Below, piece by piece: positions 41,081-49,364 of a DNA stretch of 64,000 nt. The stretch is from positions 62,001 to 126,000 of the forward strand of contig CANRFA010000001.1 of assembly GCA_947629775.1 (NCBI GenBank), given 5' to 3'. A program made the position numbers and the translations under genes. The stretch comes from an uncultured Oscillospiraceae bacterium (GTDB taxonomy: Bacteria; Bacillota; Clostridia; Oscillospirales; Oscillospiraceae). The stretch's first letter is position 1; every line of letters begins with the position of its first letter. The notes below the pieces were generated by a model. That model was not told where the DNA came from, searched no databases, and saw nothing but the letters and a program-made list of their open reading frames with translations.

Positions 41081-42265
41081 CTATCCATGGCGCCTGCGCC
41101 GATACGGTCTGCCGCCCCGCCGGACCGCCCGGCCGGCCAGCAGCAGGAAGACGGTCCAGGTTGCCCAGGCCGTGGCCGCAGAGATGGCGAGGGTCTGCTG
41201 AAAGTCCATGGCGGCGATGGCTTCCGTCTGGTCCACCAGGAGAGCGGCTGCGGGCAGATCCAGGGGGATTATATGAAGCGCCAGAGCGATCAGGCCAGCG
41301 GAGAGAACCCCGTGGAGGAATTTGCCGGCCATGTAGGTACGAAGGGAAAGACCGCTGTCGCCCAGGAAGGCCATCACCTGGCAGTGGACGGAGAGTCCGG
41401 CCCATCCCAGCATGAAGGCCGCCATGGAGAGCCGCCCTCCCAGGGATCCGCTGGTGAGGGAGGAAACCCCGGAGGACATCTCCAGCGCTCCGGTGAGCAG
41501 GCGGACGGCCCAGATCTCTTCGAATCCGAGAGGCGCCAGAAGGGCGGCAAGGGCCCGGGCGGCGGCGGTAAGCAGACCGGAGAGGGTCAGGAGGCGGAGC
41601 ACGACGGTAAAGAAGAGAATGAAGGCGCAGATGTTGAGGGTGGAAGTGAGCGCGCCTGTGACGGAGCTGGTGAAGGCGACCGGGAAACTGACCGCCTGGA
41701 AGGAGCGATCGGAGGAGGTGCCGGCCCGGGGGCCCTCGGAGGGTTTATAGAAGCGGAATCCCACCCCGATGCACAGCGAAGCCGCCAGGTGGCAGGCGTA
41801 GAGCAGCAGTCCGGCCGCGCCGCTGCCGAAGATGCCGGCGCCTACCACCCCGAAGATAAACGCGGGACCGCAGTTGCTGCAGAAGGCCAGCATCCGTTCC
41901 GCCTCGGTCCGGGAGCACTGCCCGTTCCGGTAGAGGGAGATGGCGGTGCGCGCTCCCACCGGGTATCCGCCCACGATGCCAAGCGCCAGCGCAGTGGCGC
42001 AGGCGCCGCCCACCCGGAAGAGGGGAGCCATGACCGGCTCCATCATCCGCCCCAGCCAGCGGCTCAGACCCAGTTCCACCACCAGGGAGGAGAGCACGAA
42101 AAAGGGAAACAGGGAGGGGATGATCACATTGCCGCACAGGCGCAGCCCGTCCTTCATGGCCTCCATGGCCTCCCGGGGCCAGGCCACCAGAGCGAACGCG
42201 GACAGGCCCAGCCCCAGAGCCAGCAGAAGATCCTGACAGCCACGCCGGCGCGCGGGAGTCTCCAT
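41081..42265 (-). CDS. ylbJ: Sporulation integral membrane protein YlbJ
   Basis: A nucleoside-recognition (Gate)-domain membrane protein needed for spore cortex formation in Bacillus. Spans are spread along the protein. The family signature is visible: 'NVIIPSLFPFFVLSSLVVEL', 'LALGIVGGYPVGARTAISLY', 'AFCSNCGPAFIFGVVGAGIF' and 'GALEMSSGVSSL'. Start chosen at ATG 42265, 8 bases after AAGGAGG; a GTG at 42274 is less likely. At 394 aa it is normal length. Its presence supports a spore-forming host. Confidence 0.92.
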   Translation of the reverse strand: METPARRRGCQDLLLALGLGLSAFALVAWPREAMEAMKDGLRLCGNVIIPSLFPFFVLSSLVVELGLSRWLGRMMEPVMAPLFRVGGACATALALGIVGGYPVGARTAISLYRNGQCSRTEAERMLAFCSNCGPAFIFGVVGAGIFGSGAAGLLLYACHLAASLCIGVGFRFYKPSEGPRAGTSSDRSFQAVSFPVAFTSSVTGALTSTLNICAFILFFTVVLRLLTLSGLLTAAARALAALLAPLGFEEIWAVRLLTGALEMSSGVSSLTSGSLGGRLSMAAFMLGWAGLSVHCQVMAFLGDSGLSLRTYMAGKFLHGVLSAGLIALALHIIPLDLPAAALLVDQTEAIAAMDFQQTLAISAATAWATWTVFLLLAGRAVRRGGRPYRRRRHG

Positions 42266-42391
42266 GGCGGGCACCTCCTTTCCATAGCCTTCATTCTATG
42301 CCCGTGGAGGGAAAATCATGCCCGGCGAAAATAAGGTTTGCCCTGGAAGACGGGATACTGTATAATGGGGGATATAAAGGAGGGATGCCCG

Positions 42392-43435
42392 GTGTGGCAG
42401 CATGAGATTGTAACGCAGATCCCCTTGCTGGATGCCGAGGGAAATCTGACCGAGCCAGGCTGGTCCAGGAAACCCTGCATGCTCTATGACAGACAGGCGG
42501 TGAAGGCGCCCGCCATCCGGCGCAAGGAGTGGGACTACTACCTGATCGCCAACGACCGCTACGCGCTGGCCCTTACCGTATCGGACAACGGCTACGTGGG
42601 TCTGGATTCCATCTCCTGGATGGACCTGGAGGGGAAGACGGAGACCACGAAGACTCCTCTGCGCCCGCTGCCGCTGGGACGCACCGGTCTGCCGTACTCC
42701 TCGGAGGCCGGCGTGGTGGCGGTGTCCGGCAAGGGCTACGGAATCACGTTTTATCACATCCAGCGGGACGGGAAACCCGCCCGGCAGCTGGTGTTTACCA
42801 TGGAAAAATTCCAGGACGGGGAGACCCTGGAGGGCAGCATCGTCCTGACGGACGAGCCCCGGGACTCCATGAACATCTGCACCCCCTTCGCCGAGAAGGG
42901 CCACTTCTACTGCAACCGCAAGATCAACTGCATGGTGGCGGAGGGAGAGGTGACCCTGGGTGCGAAGTCCTTCTCCTTCTCCCCGGAAGACTCCTTCGCG
43001 CTGCTGGACTGGGGCCGGGGCGTGTGGCCGGCGAAGTGCGTCTGGTACTGGTCCTCCGCCTCGGGGCGCCTGGACGGCGTGCCCTTCGGGTTTAATCTGG
43101 GCTACGGCTTCGGTGAGGCCCACACCGCTACGGAAAACGCCATCGTCTATGACGGGGTCATCCACAAGCTCTCCCACGTGAAGTTCCACATCCCCGGCAA
43201 ACCCGGGCGGGAGGACTGGCTGGCGCCCTGGCGCTTTACGGATGACGCCGGCCGCCTGGAGCTGGACTTCGTTCCCATTCTGGACCGCTCCGCCCGCATC
43301 GACGTCAAGGCGGTGCGCACGGATCAGCACCAGGTCTTCGGGCGCTTCTCCGGCCGGCTGGTGCTGGACGACGGTACCGAACTGAAGGTGGAGAACCTGA
43401 CCGGATTCGCGGAGAAGGTGGTCAATCGGTGGTAG
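42392..43435 (+). CDS. DUF2804 domain-containing protein
   Basis: Start chosen at GTG 42392, about 7 bases after AAAGGAGGG. A 347-aa protein with the DUF2804 pattern: 'GNLTEPGWSRKPCMLYDRQ', 'KEWDYYLIANDRYALALTV', 'GKGYGITFYH' and 'FALLDWGRGVWPAKCVWYW', then 'GFNLGYGFGEAHTATENAIV'. Beta-rich, no signal peptide; family members resemble lipocalin-like or carotenoid-hydratase folds but no activity is established. Its last bases overlap the next gene's GTG start. Confidence 0.85.
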   Translation: MWQHEIVTQIPLLDAEGNLTEPGWSRKPCMLYDRQAVKAPAIRRKEWDYYLIANDRYALALTVSDNGYVGLDSISWMDLEGKTETTKTPLRPLPLGRTGLPYSSEAGVVAVSGKGYGITFYHIQRDGKPARQLVFTMEKFQDGETLEGSIVLTDEPRDSMNICTPFAEKGHFYCNRKINCMVAEGEVTLGAKSFSFSPEDSFALLDWGRGVWPAKCVWYWSSASGRLDGVPFGFNLGYGFGEAHTATENAIVYDGVIHKLSHVKFHIPGKPGREDWLAPWRFTDDAGRLELDFVPILDRSARIDVKAVRTDQHQVFGRFSGRLVLDDGTELKVENLTGFAEKVVNRW

Positions 43436-44019
43436 CTGGTGTCCGGACCCGGGAACGGCAGGTGAAGACGGACTTCGGCACCTTCTCCTGTACGATCCTT
43501 TACAAGCGTGTGATCAATCTCACCCTGCGCTTCGGGCGGGACGGAAAGATCTTCCTCACTGTTCCGTACCGAACGACTCTCCAGGAAGCGGATCGGATGG
43601 TCGTCCAGCACGCCAGATGGCTTGCAGGTCGTCTGGAGCTCCAGAAGGCGGCCATTCCCCTGGAGTCTCTGCCGCCTCTGCCTTCCCGGGACGAGTGCCA
43701 GCGGATTCTGCAGCAGTCCCTGGACCGGGTCGGTCCTCTGACGGACCCCTTTGGAGTCCCCCGCCCGAAGCTGCGCCTGCGGGCCATGAAGACCCAGTGG
43801 GGCAACTGTCACATGTACCAGGGGTATATCACCCTCAACACCGCCCTGGTCCGCTGCCCGGAGGACCTGCGGGACTACGTGGCGCTGCACGAGCTGGTCC
43901 ACTTTCTCCACCCCAATCACGGCGCCGGGTTTTACGCCGCCATGGACCACCTGATGCCGGACTGGAAGGACCGGCGCAGCCAGCTCTCCAGGTTCGTCAA
44001 CGCCCTTCAGGGCTCCTGA
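43429..44019 (+). CDS. YgjP-like / M48-type zinc metallopeptidase
   Basis: The C-terminal zinc site is H154-E-L-V-H158 in 'ALHELVHFLHPNHGAGFY', with the third ligand His in 'HPNH', preceded by 'MKTQWGNCHMYQGYITLN' typical of the YgjP (DUF45, M48 family) fold. The N-terminus has 'FSCTILYKRVINLTLRF' and 'FLTVPYRTTLQEADRMVV'. 196 aa, cytosolic. GTG 43429 overlaps the preceding gene by 7 bases, so the two are co-translated. Natural substrates of the family are unknown. Confidence 0.88.
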   Translation: MVAGVRTRERQVKTDFGTFSCTILYKRVINLTLRFGRDGKIFLTVPYRTTLQEADRMVVQHARWLAGRLELQKAAIPLESLPPLPSRDECQRILQQSLDRVGPLTDPFGVPRPKLRLRAMKTQWGNCHMYQGYITLNTALVRCPEDLRDYVALHELVHFLHPNHGAGFYAAMDHLMPDWKDRRSQLSRFVNALQGS

Positions 44020-44031
44020 GGCCCCGTTCCG

Positions 44032-44055
44032 GCCCGCCGGGTTCCGGCGGGCTTT
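44032..44055 (+). terminator. Terminator after the YgjP-like gene
   Basis: GCCCGCCGG (44032-44040), loop GTT, CCGGCGGGC (44044-44052), then TTT. A short T-run makes it moderate in strength. Confidence 0.55.
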
Positions 44056-44070
44056 CGGACTCCTTAAGAT

Positions 44071-44123
44071 TTATTGAAATTCGATAAATTCTTATTGACA
44101 AACGAGAAACCCGGTGCTAGTAT
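44071..44123 (+). promoter_or_regulatory. Promoter with near-palindromic operator, DUF2975/HTH operon
   Basis: TTGACA at 44095-44100, 17-base spacer and extended -10 TGC-TAGTAT (44118-44123). Directly upstream of -35 lies TTATTGAA-A-TTCGATAA (44071-44087), an inverted repeat with 7 of 8 pairs. It is a plausible binding site for the small HTH protein encoded as the second gene of the operon. Confidence 0.6.
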
Positions 44124-44148
44124 GAGGGCGTCGGAAGGAGGAATCCCC

Positions 44149-44736
44149 ATGGAACGAAGCGGAGTTCAGAAGCTGGCCCGGGTCCTGCGCCTCTTCGTGC
44201 TGCTTGTCTTTATCCTCAACCTGCTGGTGCTGCCCCTGGTGCCGGGGCTGGTGGGCCTGCTGCTGGACGGCGGACCGGATGAGGTGCTGCAGACGCTGCG
44301 GATTCTCTTCCACGTGAACGGGACGGAAGGGATGGAGTTTCATCCGCTGGGCTACTTTGCGGGCGCCCTTGTGGCGGTCTGGACAGACGGGACGACCGCC
44401 GTTACCACCCTCTTCATCCTTCTCTACGGCATCTGCACCGCTGTGCTGCTCTGGCAGGCCCGGAGGGTCCTGGATACGATTCTGGAGGGCAACCCCTTCC
44501 AGCTGGCCAACGCCCGTTATCTGAAGCGGGCTTCCATCAGCTGCTGGGTCATCTCCGGAGCCGCGCTGGTGCGAACCATCCTGTGGATCTGCGAGGAGGG
44601 GAATCTGGGCCCGATTTTCACCTATAATACCCTCTTTGTTCCCGTTTTTCTCATGGGCGGCCTGCTCTTCCTGGTCATGTCCGCTCTCTTTCGCCAGGCG
44701 GCGGAGATGAAAGAGGACCAGGACCTGACGATCTGA
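44149..44736 (+). CDS. DUF2975 domain-containing membrane protein
   Basis: Start chosen at ATG 44149 after GGAAGGAGGA. A 195-aa four-span protein of the DUF2975 type: span 1 'LRLFVLLVFILNLLVLPLVP', a large loop, span 2 'TTLFILLYGICTAVLLWQAR', 'DTILEGNPFQLANARYLKRA' (conserved 'GNPF...N...L'), and two C-terminal spans. It is almost always paired with a YozG-like HTH gene, as here 13 bases downstream. The function of the module is unknown. Confidence 0.88.
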   Translation: MERSGVQKLARVLRLFVLLVFILNLLVLPLVPGLVGLLLDGGPDEVLQTLRILFHVNGTEGMEFHPLGYFAGALVAVWTDGTTAVTTLFILLYGICTAVLLWQARRVLDTILEGNPFQLANARYLKRASISCWVISGAALVRTILWICEEGNLGPIFTYNTLFVPVFLMGGLLFLVMSALFRQAAEMKEDQDLTI

Positions 44737-44749
44737 GGAGGGAGGGGCT

Positions 44750-44974
44750 ATGGCGATCAGGGTCAATCTGGATGTGATGATGGCGAAGCGCAGGATGTCC
44801 CTGGGCGAACTGGCGCAGAAGGTGGACGTCACCATGGCGAACCTCTCCATCCTCAAGAACAACAAGGCCCGGGCGGTGCGGTTTACCACATTGGAGGCCA
44901 TCTGCCGGGCGCTGGACTGCCAGCCGGGAGATATTCTGGAGTACGTGCCGGAGGAGAAGGACGGGAGCGGATAG
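44750..44974 (+). CDS. YozG-like XRE-family HTH regulator (74 aa)
   Basis: A minimal Cro/C1-type helix-turn-helix protein: 'VNLDVMMAKRRMSLGELAQK', 'VDVTMANLSILKNNKARAVR', 'FTTLEAICRALDCQPGDILE'. The whole protein is the DNA-binding domain. It is encoded with the DUF2975 membrane protein and is the natural candidate to bind the inverted repeat at 44071-44087. ATG 44750 follows GAGGAGGGAGG. Confidence 0.92.
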   Translation: MAIRVNLDVMMAKRRMSLGELAQKVDVTMANLSILKNNKARAVRFTTLEAICRALDCQPGDILEYVPEEKDGSG

Positions 44975-45124
44975 CCGCTGCCGTTTCCTCTCCGGGGCGC
45001 CAGGCCGTGCCGTCTGATCAGACAGCAGGGATCAGATTTGGGGACATTCTGGAGATTTTACCCGGAGCGGCTCCCATGACGCGCAATTGCCACATCTGGT
45101 TGCGGAAGTTCCAGTCGGATGCGG

Positions 45125-45154
45125 TTGCGAAGGACGTCCTTTCTGCGGTACCAT
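45125..45154 (+). promoter_or_regulatory. Promoter with AGGACGTCCT palindrome
   Basis: TTGCGA (45125-45130), an 18-base spacer and TACCAT (45149-45154). The perfect 10-bp palindrome AGGACGTCCT (45131-45140) occupies the spacer, and a GGTTGCGRA motif is repeated 25 bases apart (45098 and 45123). A likely autoregulation site for the HTH protein that follows. Confidence 0.45.
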
Positions 45155-45177
45155 GGTTCTGAAAGGAGGGGCTGGAA

Positions 45178-45816
45178 ATGACCTTTCAGGAGAAACTGTA
45201 CCGGCTCCGGAAGGAGAGGGGGCTCAGCCAGGAGCGGCTGGCCCGGGAACTGGGCGTGTCCCGCCAGGCCATCTCCCGCTGGGAGCTGGGGGAAGTGGTG
45301 CCGGATACAGCCAATGTGCTGGCTCTGTGCCGGGTGTTCGGTGTGGCGGCGGATACGCTGCTGCGGGAGGATCTTCTGTCGGCGCGGGAGCCGGAACCTG
45401 CAGACGGGGAAGCGGAACCAGCAGAACCCGAGAAGCCGGATGCCTCGCAGGCGGAGGAAGAGAGGCGGAGGCGGGAGCAGCAGGAACTCCAGCGGGCTGT
45501 GACCTTTCAGGAGAGACTGTACCGGCTCCGGAAGGAGAGGGGATTCAGCCAGGAGCGGCTGGCCCGGGAGCTGGGCGTATCCCGCCAGGCCATCTCCCGC
45601 TGGGAGCTGGGAGAGGTGATGCCGGATACGGCCAACGTGCTGGCTCTGTGTCGGGTCTTTGGTGTGGCGGCGGATACGCTGCTGCGGGAAGATCCTCTGC
45701 CGGATCGGGAGCCGGAACCTGCAGATGGAGAAACGGAACCGGAGTCCGGGGTGACAGCGGGGTCAACAGACCCTGAGGAGGCGGAAGATCTGCAGGCAGA
45801 GGAAGAGAGGCGGAAG
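45178..45816 (+). repeat. Intragenic tandem duplication, unit 321 bp
   Basis: Unit 1 (45178-45498) and unit 2 (45499-~45816) both encode HTH, acidic linker and coiled-coil. The HTH part (about 200 bases) differs at only a few positions, while the linkers differ more and by small indels. The in-frame length (107 codons) preserved the reading frame. Confidence 0.85.
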
Positions 45817-46221
45817 CGGGAGAAGCAGGAACTTCAGAGGGATATCCTCAGGACGAACCTGGGCCTTATCGTGCGCTATGCGGAACTCGCAGCCTTTGTG
45901 GCTCTGCACAGCTGGCTTGCCACCGATGAGCCGAGCTGGCTGTTTTCGTTCCTGGTGTGGTTCGTGCTCAGTCTGACTGGCGTAATCTGGTGGAACCACG
46001 GCTGGTATCTGCGGGAAGGAGGTTCCCGCGCCCTGCTGGGCTGGGATACTCTGACGGTGGTCCTTGCAGCGTTTATTCCTCGGATGCTGTCCGGGCTTCC
46101 TGGTATCTGGGGTATTCTCCCCGGTGTCATTCCGGGGGCTCTGGTCGTCGTAGGTCCCATCCGGACGCTCCTGCTGGACCACTACCGGGTAGAGCCGCCG
46201 GGCCGCCGCAAGGAAAGCTGA
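45178..46221 (+). CDS. Membrane-anchored regulator with tandemly duplicated XRE HTH domain
   Basis: Residues 1-~70 form an XRE helix-turn-helix ('SQERLARELGVSRQAISRWE') followed by an acidic linker and an E/R/Q-rich coiled-coil. From residue 108 the same unit starts again, almost identical at protein and DNA level (period 321 bases, compare 45178 and 45499). After the second coiled-coil the C-terminal ~130 residues contain about four membrane spans ('WLFSFLVWFVLSLTGVIWW', 'LPGVIPGALVVVGPIRTLL'). Single-HTH plus membrane-tail proteins are common in Firmicutes; the duplication is the unusual part. ATG 45178 follows AAAGGAGGGG. Confidence 0.88.
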   Translation: MTFQEKLYRLRKERGLSQERLARELGVSRQAISRWELGEVVPDTANVLALCRVFGVAADTLLREDLLSAREPEPADGEAEPAEPEKPDASQAEEERRRREQQELQRAVTFQERLYRLRKERGFSQERLARELGVSRQAISRWELGEVMPDTANVLALCRVFGVAADTLLREDPLPDREPEPADGETEPESGVTAGSTDPEEAEDLQAEEERRKREKQELQRDILRTNLGLIVRYAELAAFVALHSWLATDEPSWLFSFLVWFVLSLTGVIWWNHGWYLREGGSRALLGWDTLTVVLAAFIPRMLSGLPGIWGILPGVIPGALVVVGPIRTLLLDHYRVEPPGRRKES

Positions 46222-46309
46222 AGCGGGGAAAGGTTTTTCGGACCCGTGCCCGGGGGGCCGGGTTCTCCGGGAGCAGATCATCCGGAGGATGGAGAGGGGG
46301 ATCACGGAG

Positions 46310-47038
46310 ATGGCGCAGAGAAGGGGCAGCTGTATTTTCCCGGGTTTTCTGCTGTGGGGGATGCTGGCCCTGCTTCCGGCCGGAAAGCTGCTGCTTCCCC
46401 GCTTTGGATACGTCCTTGAGATGAACAGCGTCTTTCTCTACGCTTTGCTGACGGCTCTTCTGGCTCTCTGCCTGGCTTTCAGAGGCGGGCCCGGAGCGGA
46501 CAGTAACCGGGCGGCTTTCGTTCCTGCCGCACTGCTGGCTCCGCTGTCTCTCCTGTGGGGACTGTTCTGTCTGGCCGCAGACGCGAGGATTCCGGTGATT
46601 CTGTGTCTGTTGGCAGGCATTGGGGCCTGCTTCGTCCTGACGGGGAAATGCGGCGGTCCGAAGGTCCTGAAAACCGTCTCTTTCCTGGCCGCAGGCCTTC
46701 TGGTTGTGCCCGTGGCGGTTCTCTGCCTCCTGGTTCTGACGTTTGGCGGTCTGAGCCAGGAGACCATCGTGCGGACCGAGGCGTCTCCAGGCGGAACCTG
46801 GTATGCCCAGGTGATCGAGCGGGACGAGGGCGCCCTGGGCGGCGATACGGTTGTGGAGGTACGGCCGCAGAGGGAATGGAACGCGGGCCTCATTCGAATT
46901 GCCGGGGAGCCTCGAAGAGTCTATACCGGCGACTGGGGCGAATCCGGGACCATGGAGATCCATTGGGAGGATGAACATACGCTGCGCATTGACTCCTCTT
47001 TATATAAGGTGGACGGACCGGGCCTGTCCGGTCCCTGA
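46310..47038 (+). CDS. Multi-span membrane protein with DUF5412-like C-terminal domain
   Basis: Start chosen at ATG 46310 after GGAGAGGGGG; ATG 46289 has its ribosome site too close. Residues 1-~155 contain about five spans. The C-terminal ~90 residues are an extracytoplasmic domain with 'EASPGGTWYAQVIERDEGAL' and 'GTMEIHWEDEHTLRID', the SPxGxxxA...GA.G pattern of DUF5412. Its C-terminal domain is paralogous to that of the protein at 47506. Function unknown; first of a row of small envelope proteins. Confidence 0.7.
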   Translation: MAQRRGSCIFPGFLLWGMLALLPAGKLLLPRFGYVLEMNSVFLYALLTALLALCLAFRGGPGADSNRAAFVPAALLAPLSLLWGLFCLAADARIPVILCLLAGIGACFVLTGKCGGPKVLKTVSFLAAGLLVVPVAVLCLLVLTFGGLSQETIVRTEASPGGTWYAQVIERDEGALGGDTVVEVRPQREWNAGLIRIAGEPRRVYTGDWGESGTMEIHWEDEHTLRIDSSLYKVDGPGLSGP

Positions 47039-47056
47039 CAACTGGAGGTGTCTGTC

Positions 47057-47509
47057 ATGAGAAAGAGGACATATGAACTGCTGCTGATCGCTCTCGCACT
47101 GGGAAACGGGGTTCTGTTTATCCTGGCGAGCCTGGCCGAGATGCAGAAAGGTGTGGAGGACGTGGACAATCAGGCGGCCCTGCTGTTCATTCCCGTGCTG
47201 TGGATTCCGGCGGGTGCCGTGGTGCTTGGGCTGATCCTCTTCATCCTGCTGCGTGGCCGGAAGCTGGAGAAGGACATGGTGTTCCATCCCCAGCGCCTGT
47301 TCGATCTGCAGGGCCTCGGCAGGGGACGGATCGTATCCCGGATCACGCTCTTCGGGGTGACCGCTGCGCTGATGCTCTTCGGATTCTGGCTGTTTGTCCG
47401 GGAACCGTTCCTGGCCGGGTTCTATGCCCTTACGGGTGGAGCGCTGGTATTGCTGCTCTACGTCTGGACCCGCAGCGCCTCCCACGGGAGCGCGGGGGGA
47501 AGAGCATGA
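47057..47509 (+). CDS. Small four-span membrane protein (150 aa)
   Basis: Start chosen at ATG 47057 after GGAGGTG. Hydrophobic spans lie near residues 8-25, 42-62, 95-112 and 118-135, separated by a basic cytoplasmic loop ('RGRKLEKDMVFHPQRLFDLQ'). No recognisable domain. It overlaps the next gene by ATGA, so both are translated together. Function unknown. Confidence 0.7.
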   Translation: MRKRTYELLLIALALGNGVLFILASLAEMQKGVEDVDNQAALLFIPVLWIPAGAVVLGLILFILLRGRKLEKDMVFHPQRLFDLQGLGRGRIVSRITLFGVTAALMLFGFWLFVREPFLAGFYALTGGALVLLLYVWTRSASHGSAGGRA

Positions 47510-48738
47510 ACCCTGTGGAGCGGGACCCGGGAACGGGCGGAGGAGAGGAGAACCCCGAGCTTCGCCGTCCGGATATCCTGGACGGGCGCAGGAGACGGGA
47601 GATGCGGATCCTTCTGCCCCCAGGTAGAGCCTCCTTTCTCCGGGTCACGGTTCTGGGAATCCTGGCGGGAGCGCTGGTGATCCTTGGACTGGATCTCCCG
47701 CAAAACGAACTGTGGGCCTTTGACGTCTGGAGTTCAAATACCTGGGGCTTCTGGATGTTCTCTGTCTCCCTGCTGGTGCTGTACAGCGGAAGCCGGATCT
47801 GCGCGGCCCTGCATGCGGGCTGGTATGTGTTTCTGCTGTTTTTCCTCACGACGGTCCATCAGTCCGCCGCTATGCTTCACACACTCTGGCGTGCCGGACG
47901 GACTTCTCTGGCTTCGCTTCCGGCTCTGGCGGCGGAAAGCCTTGGGGGCTGGCTGCTCTACAGCGTGCCTCCGGCCCTTCTCTGCGCCGCTCTGGGCGCG
48001 GTGTTCTGGTCCGGGCGGAAGGAGACCGCCTGGGGCGGCTTTCTGCGGGCCCTGCCGGCGGCGTTTCTTCTGGGGGAGACCCTCTTCTGGTTCTGCCGGG
48101 TGGTCGCACAGGGAACCGGGCTCTTTTCCGCGCTCAGCGACCTGGTCTGCCTGGCGGTGTGGCCGGTGTTGCTTTCCCGGGAATTCTCTCCGGAACCGAA
48201 AGACCGTAAGAGACGCGTCAAAACGGAATCGGCCGGGCCGGCTCAGGAGGAACAGCCGGCCTGTCCAGAACCGGCTGATACAGAGGAAGCCACCAACAGT
48301 CTTGTGCAGGAGGAAAGAAGAGAATCCATGGGCTTTTTCCGGAAATGGGTGATCCCCGTGGTGGGAATCCTGGAAGTGGGAGTCCTTGTGCTGGGGGTAC
48401 TGGCTGTCACTATCATCATGAAGACGGAGGAGAGGGTGGAGCTGGCCCGGGAGACCTCGCCGGACGGGAAATGGGCCATCCTCATCACGGAGCTGGGAGA
48501 GCCGGACTGGCCCTTCGGGGACGATCATCTGCAGGTGCAGATGTGGGAGAATACGGAGGATCCTAAGGACTCCCGCTACCGGGTTTCCTTTGAGGCGGAC
48601 GTCGCCAACGACGGTGCCCGGGCCAGTTGGGAGATCCGCTGGCTGGAGGATGGCGTACAGGTGCTGCTGATCGGAAGCGAGCAGCCGGACGCCCTGTACG
48701 AGCTTCCTTACCCCACGGACCGGCAGGAAGTTTCCTGA
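47506..48738 (+). CDS. Large membrane protein with DUF5412-like C-terminal domain (410 aa)
   Basis: ATG 47506 overlaps the previous stop. Residues 45-235 contain about six spans. A cytoplasmic-looking, Glu/Pro-rich linker (240-280) follows, then one more span ('VIPVVGILEVGVLVLGVLAV') and a soluble domain with 'ETSPDGKWAILITELGEPDW' and 'ASWEIRWLEDGVQVLLIGSE', homologous in pattern to the end of the protein at 46310. It looks like a fusion of a membrane domain to that shared sensor-like domain, with an internal ATG (48328) that could start the second half alone. Confidence 0.7.
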   Translation: MNPVERDPGTGGGEENPELRRPDILDGRRRREMRILLPPGRASFLRVTVLGILAGALVILGLDLPQNELWAFDVWSSNTWGFWMFSVSLLVLYSGSRICAALHAGWYVFLLFFLTTVHQSAAMLHTLWRAGRTSLASLPALAAESLGGWLLYSVPPALLCAALGAVFWSGRKETAWGGFLRALPAAFLLGETLFWFCRVVAQGTGLFSALSDLVCLAVWPVLLSREFSPEPKDRKRRVKTESAGPAQEEQPACPEPADTEEATNSLVQEERRESMGFFRKWVIPVVGILEVGVLVLGVLAVTIIMKTEERVELARETSPDGKWAILITELGEPDWPFGDDHLQVQMWENTEDPKDSRYRVSFEADVANDGARASWEIRWLEDGVQVLLIGSEQPDALYELPYPTDRQEVS

Positions 48739-48986
48739 ATGTCAGGAAAGGGAAGGGAACATGGGAGGCCGGATTACGTCTATCAGGGTGTAAAACTGCG
48801 CTGTGCCGCTGTGGTATGTGTGTACAGCTGCCGGATTCCCTGTACGGGCCTGGAGAATCGGATCGGGCTCTGGGGCGGCGCAGTTACTCCGACAACGGTT
48901 GCGTCGGTCCCGATGGGATCCCGCAGCCGGGAAGCCGCACGGCGGCGATGGGTTGGAGATATCATCCGGGATGAGGTGAACTTCTC

Positions 48987-49352
48987 ATGAAGTACCTGAA
49001 GTTTCTGCCTGTTCTGCTGCTGGCCCTGCTGGTGTTTCTGGGCTGCGGCTCCTCCCAGCGCTCGTTTACGCCGGAGCGCTGGACCGCGACGGAACCGGAT
49101 CAGCGGGGGAAGCTGGTGGAGAGCCTGCTGGAGCAGTATGACCGTCTCCAGGGAATGACCCGCCAGGAAGTGGAGGATCTTCTGGGGCCGGATCAGGAGG
49201 GGGAGCAGAGCGCCGAGAACGGGATGACCGGGGAGGAGATCCCTGTGCTGGTCTATCCCGCCGGCGGCCGCAGCTTTTCGAGCGCTTCCGAATATCTGTA
49301 TGTGTATCTGGACGGCGAAACCGTAACCGGCGCCCGTCTGGAGTCGGAATAA
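48987..49352 (+). CDS. Putative lipoprotein with BamE-like domain (121 aa)
   Basis: Signal sequence 'MKYLKFLPVLLLALLVFLGC' with a lipobox-like VFLG-C. The mature part has 'QYDRLQGMTRQEVEDLLGP', the helix pattern of BamE/SmpA-like domains ('l..GMt..eV..lLG.P'), then a strand pair ending 'YLYVYLDGETVTGARLE'. The domain assignment is by motif only. ATG 48987 follows GAGGTGA. The 248 bases upstream hold only an unconvincing frame. Confidence 0.7.
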   Translation: MKYLKFLPVLLLALLVFLGCGSSQRSFTPERWTATEPDQRGKLVESLLEQYDRLQGMTRQEVEDLLGPDQEGEQSAENGMTGEEIPVLVYPAGGRSFSSASEYLYVYLDGETVTGARLESE

Positions 49353-49364
49353 GGAGGGAACGGG

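Noticed and set aside
48739..48990. 83-codon plus-strand frame (starts MSGKGREHG)
   Set aside because: No ribosome site, low-complexity and Arg-rich, and it overlaps the real start of the lipoprotein at 48987. Kept as intergenic.
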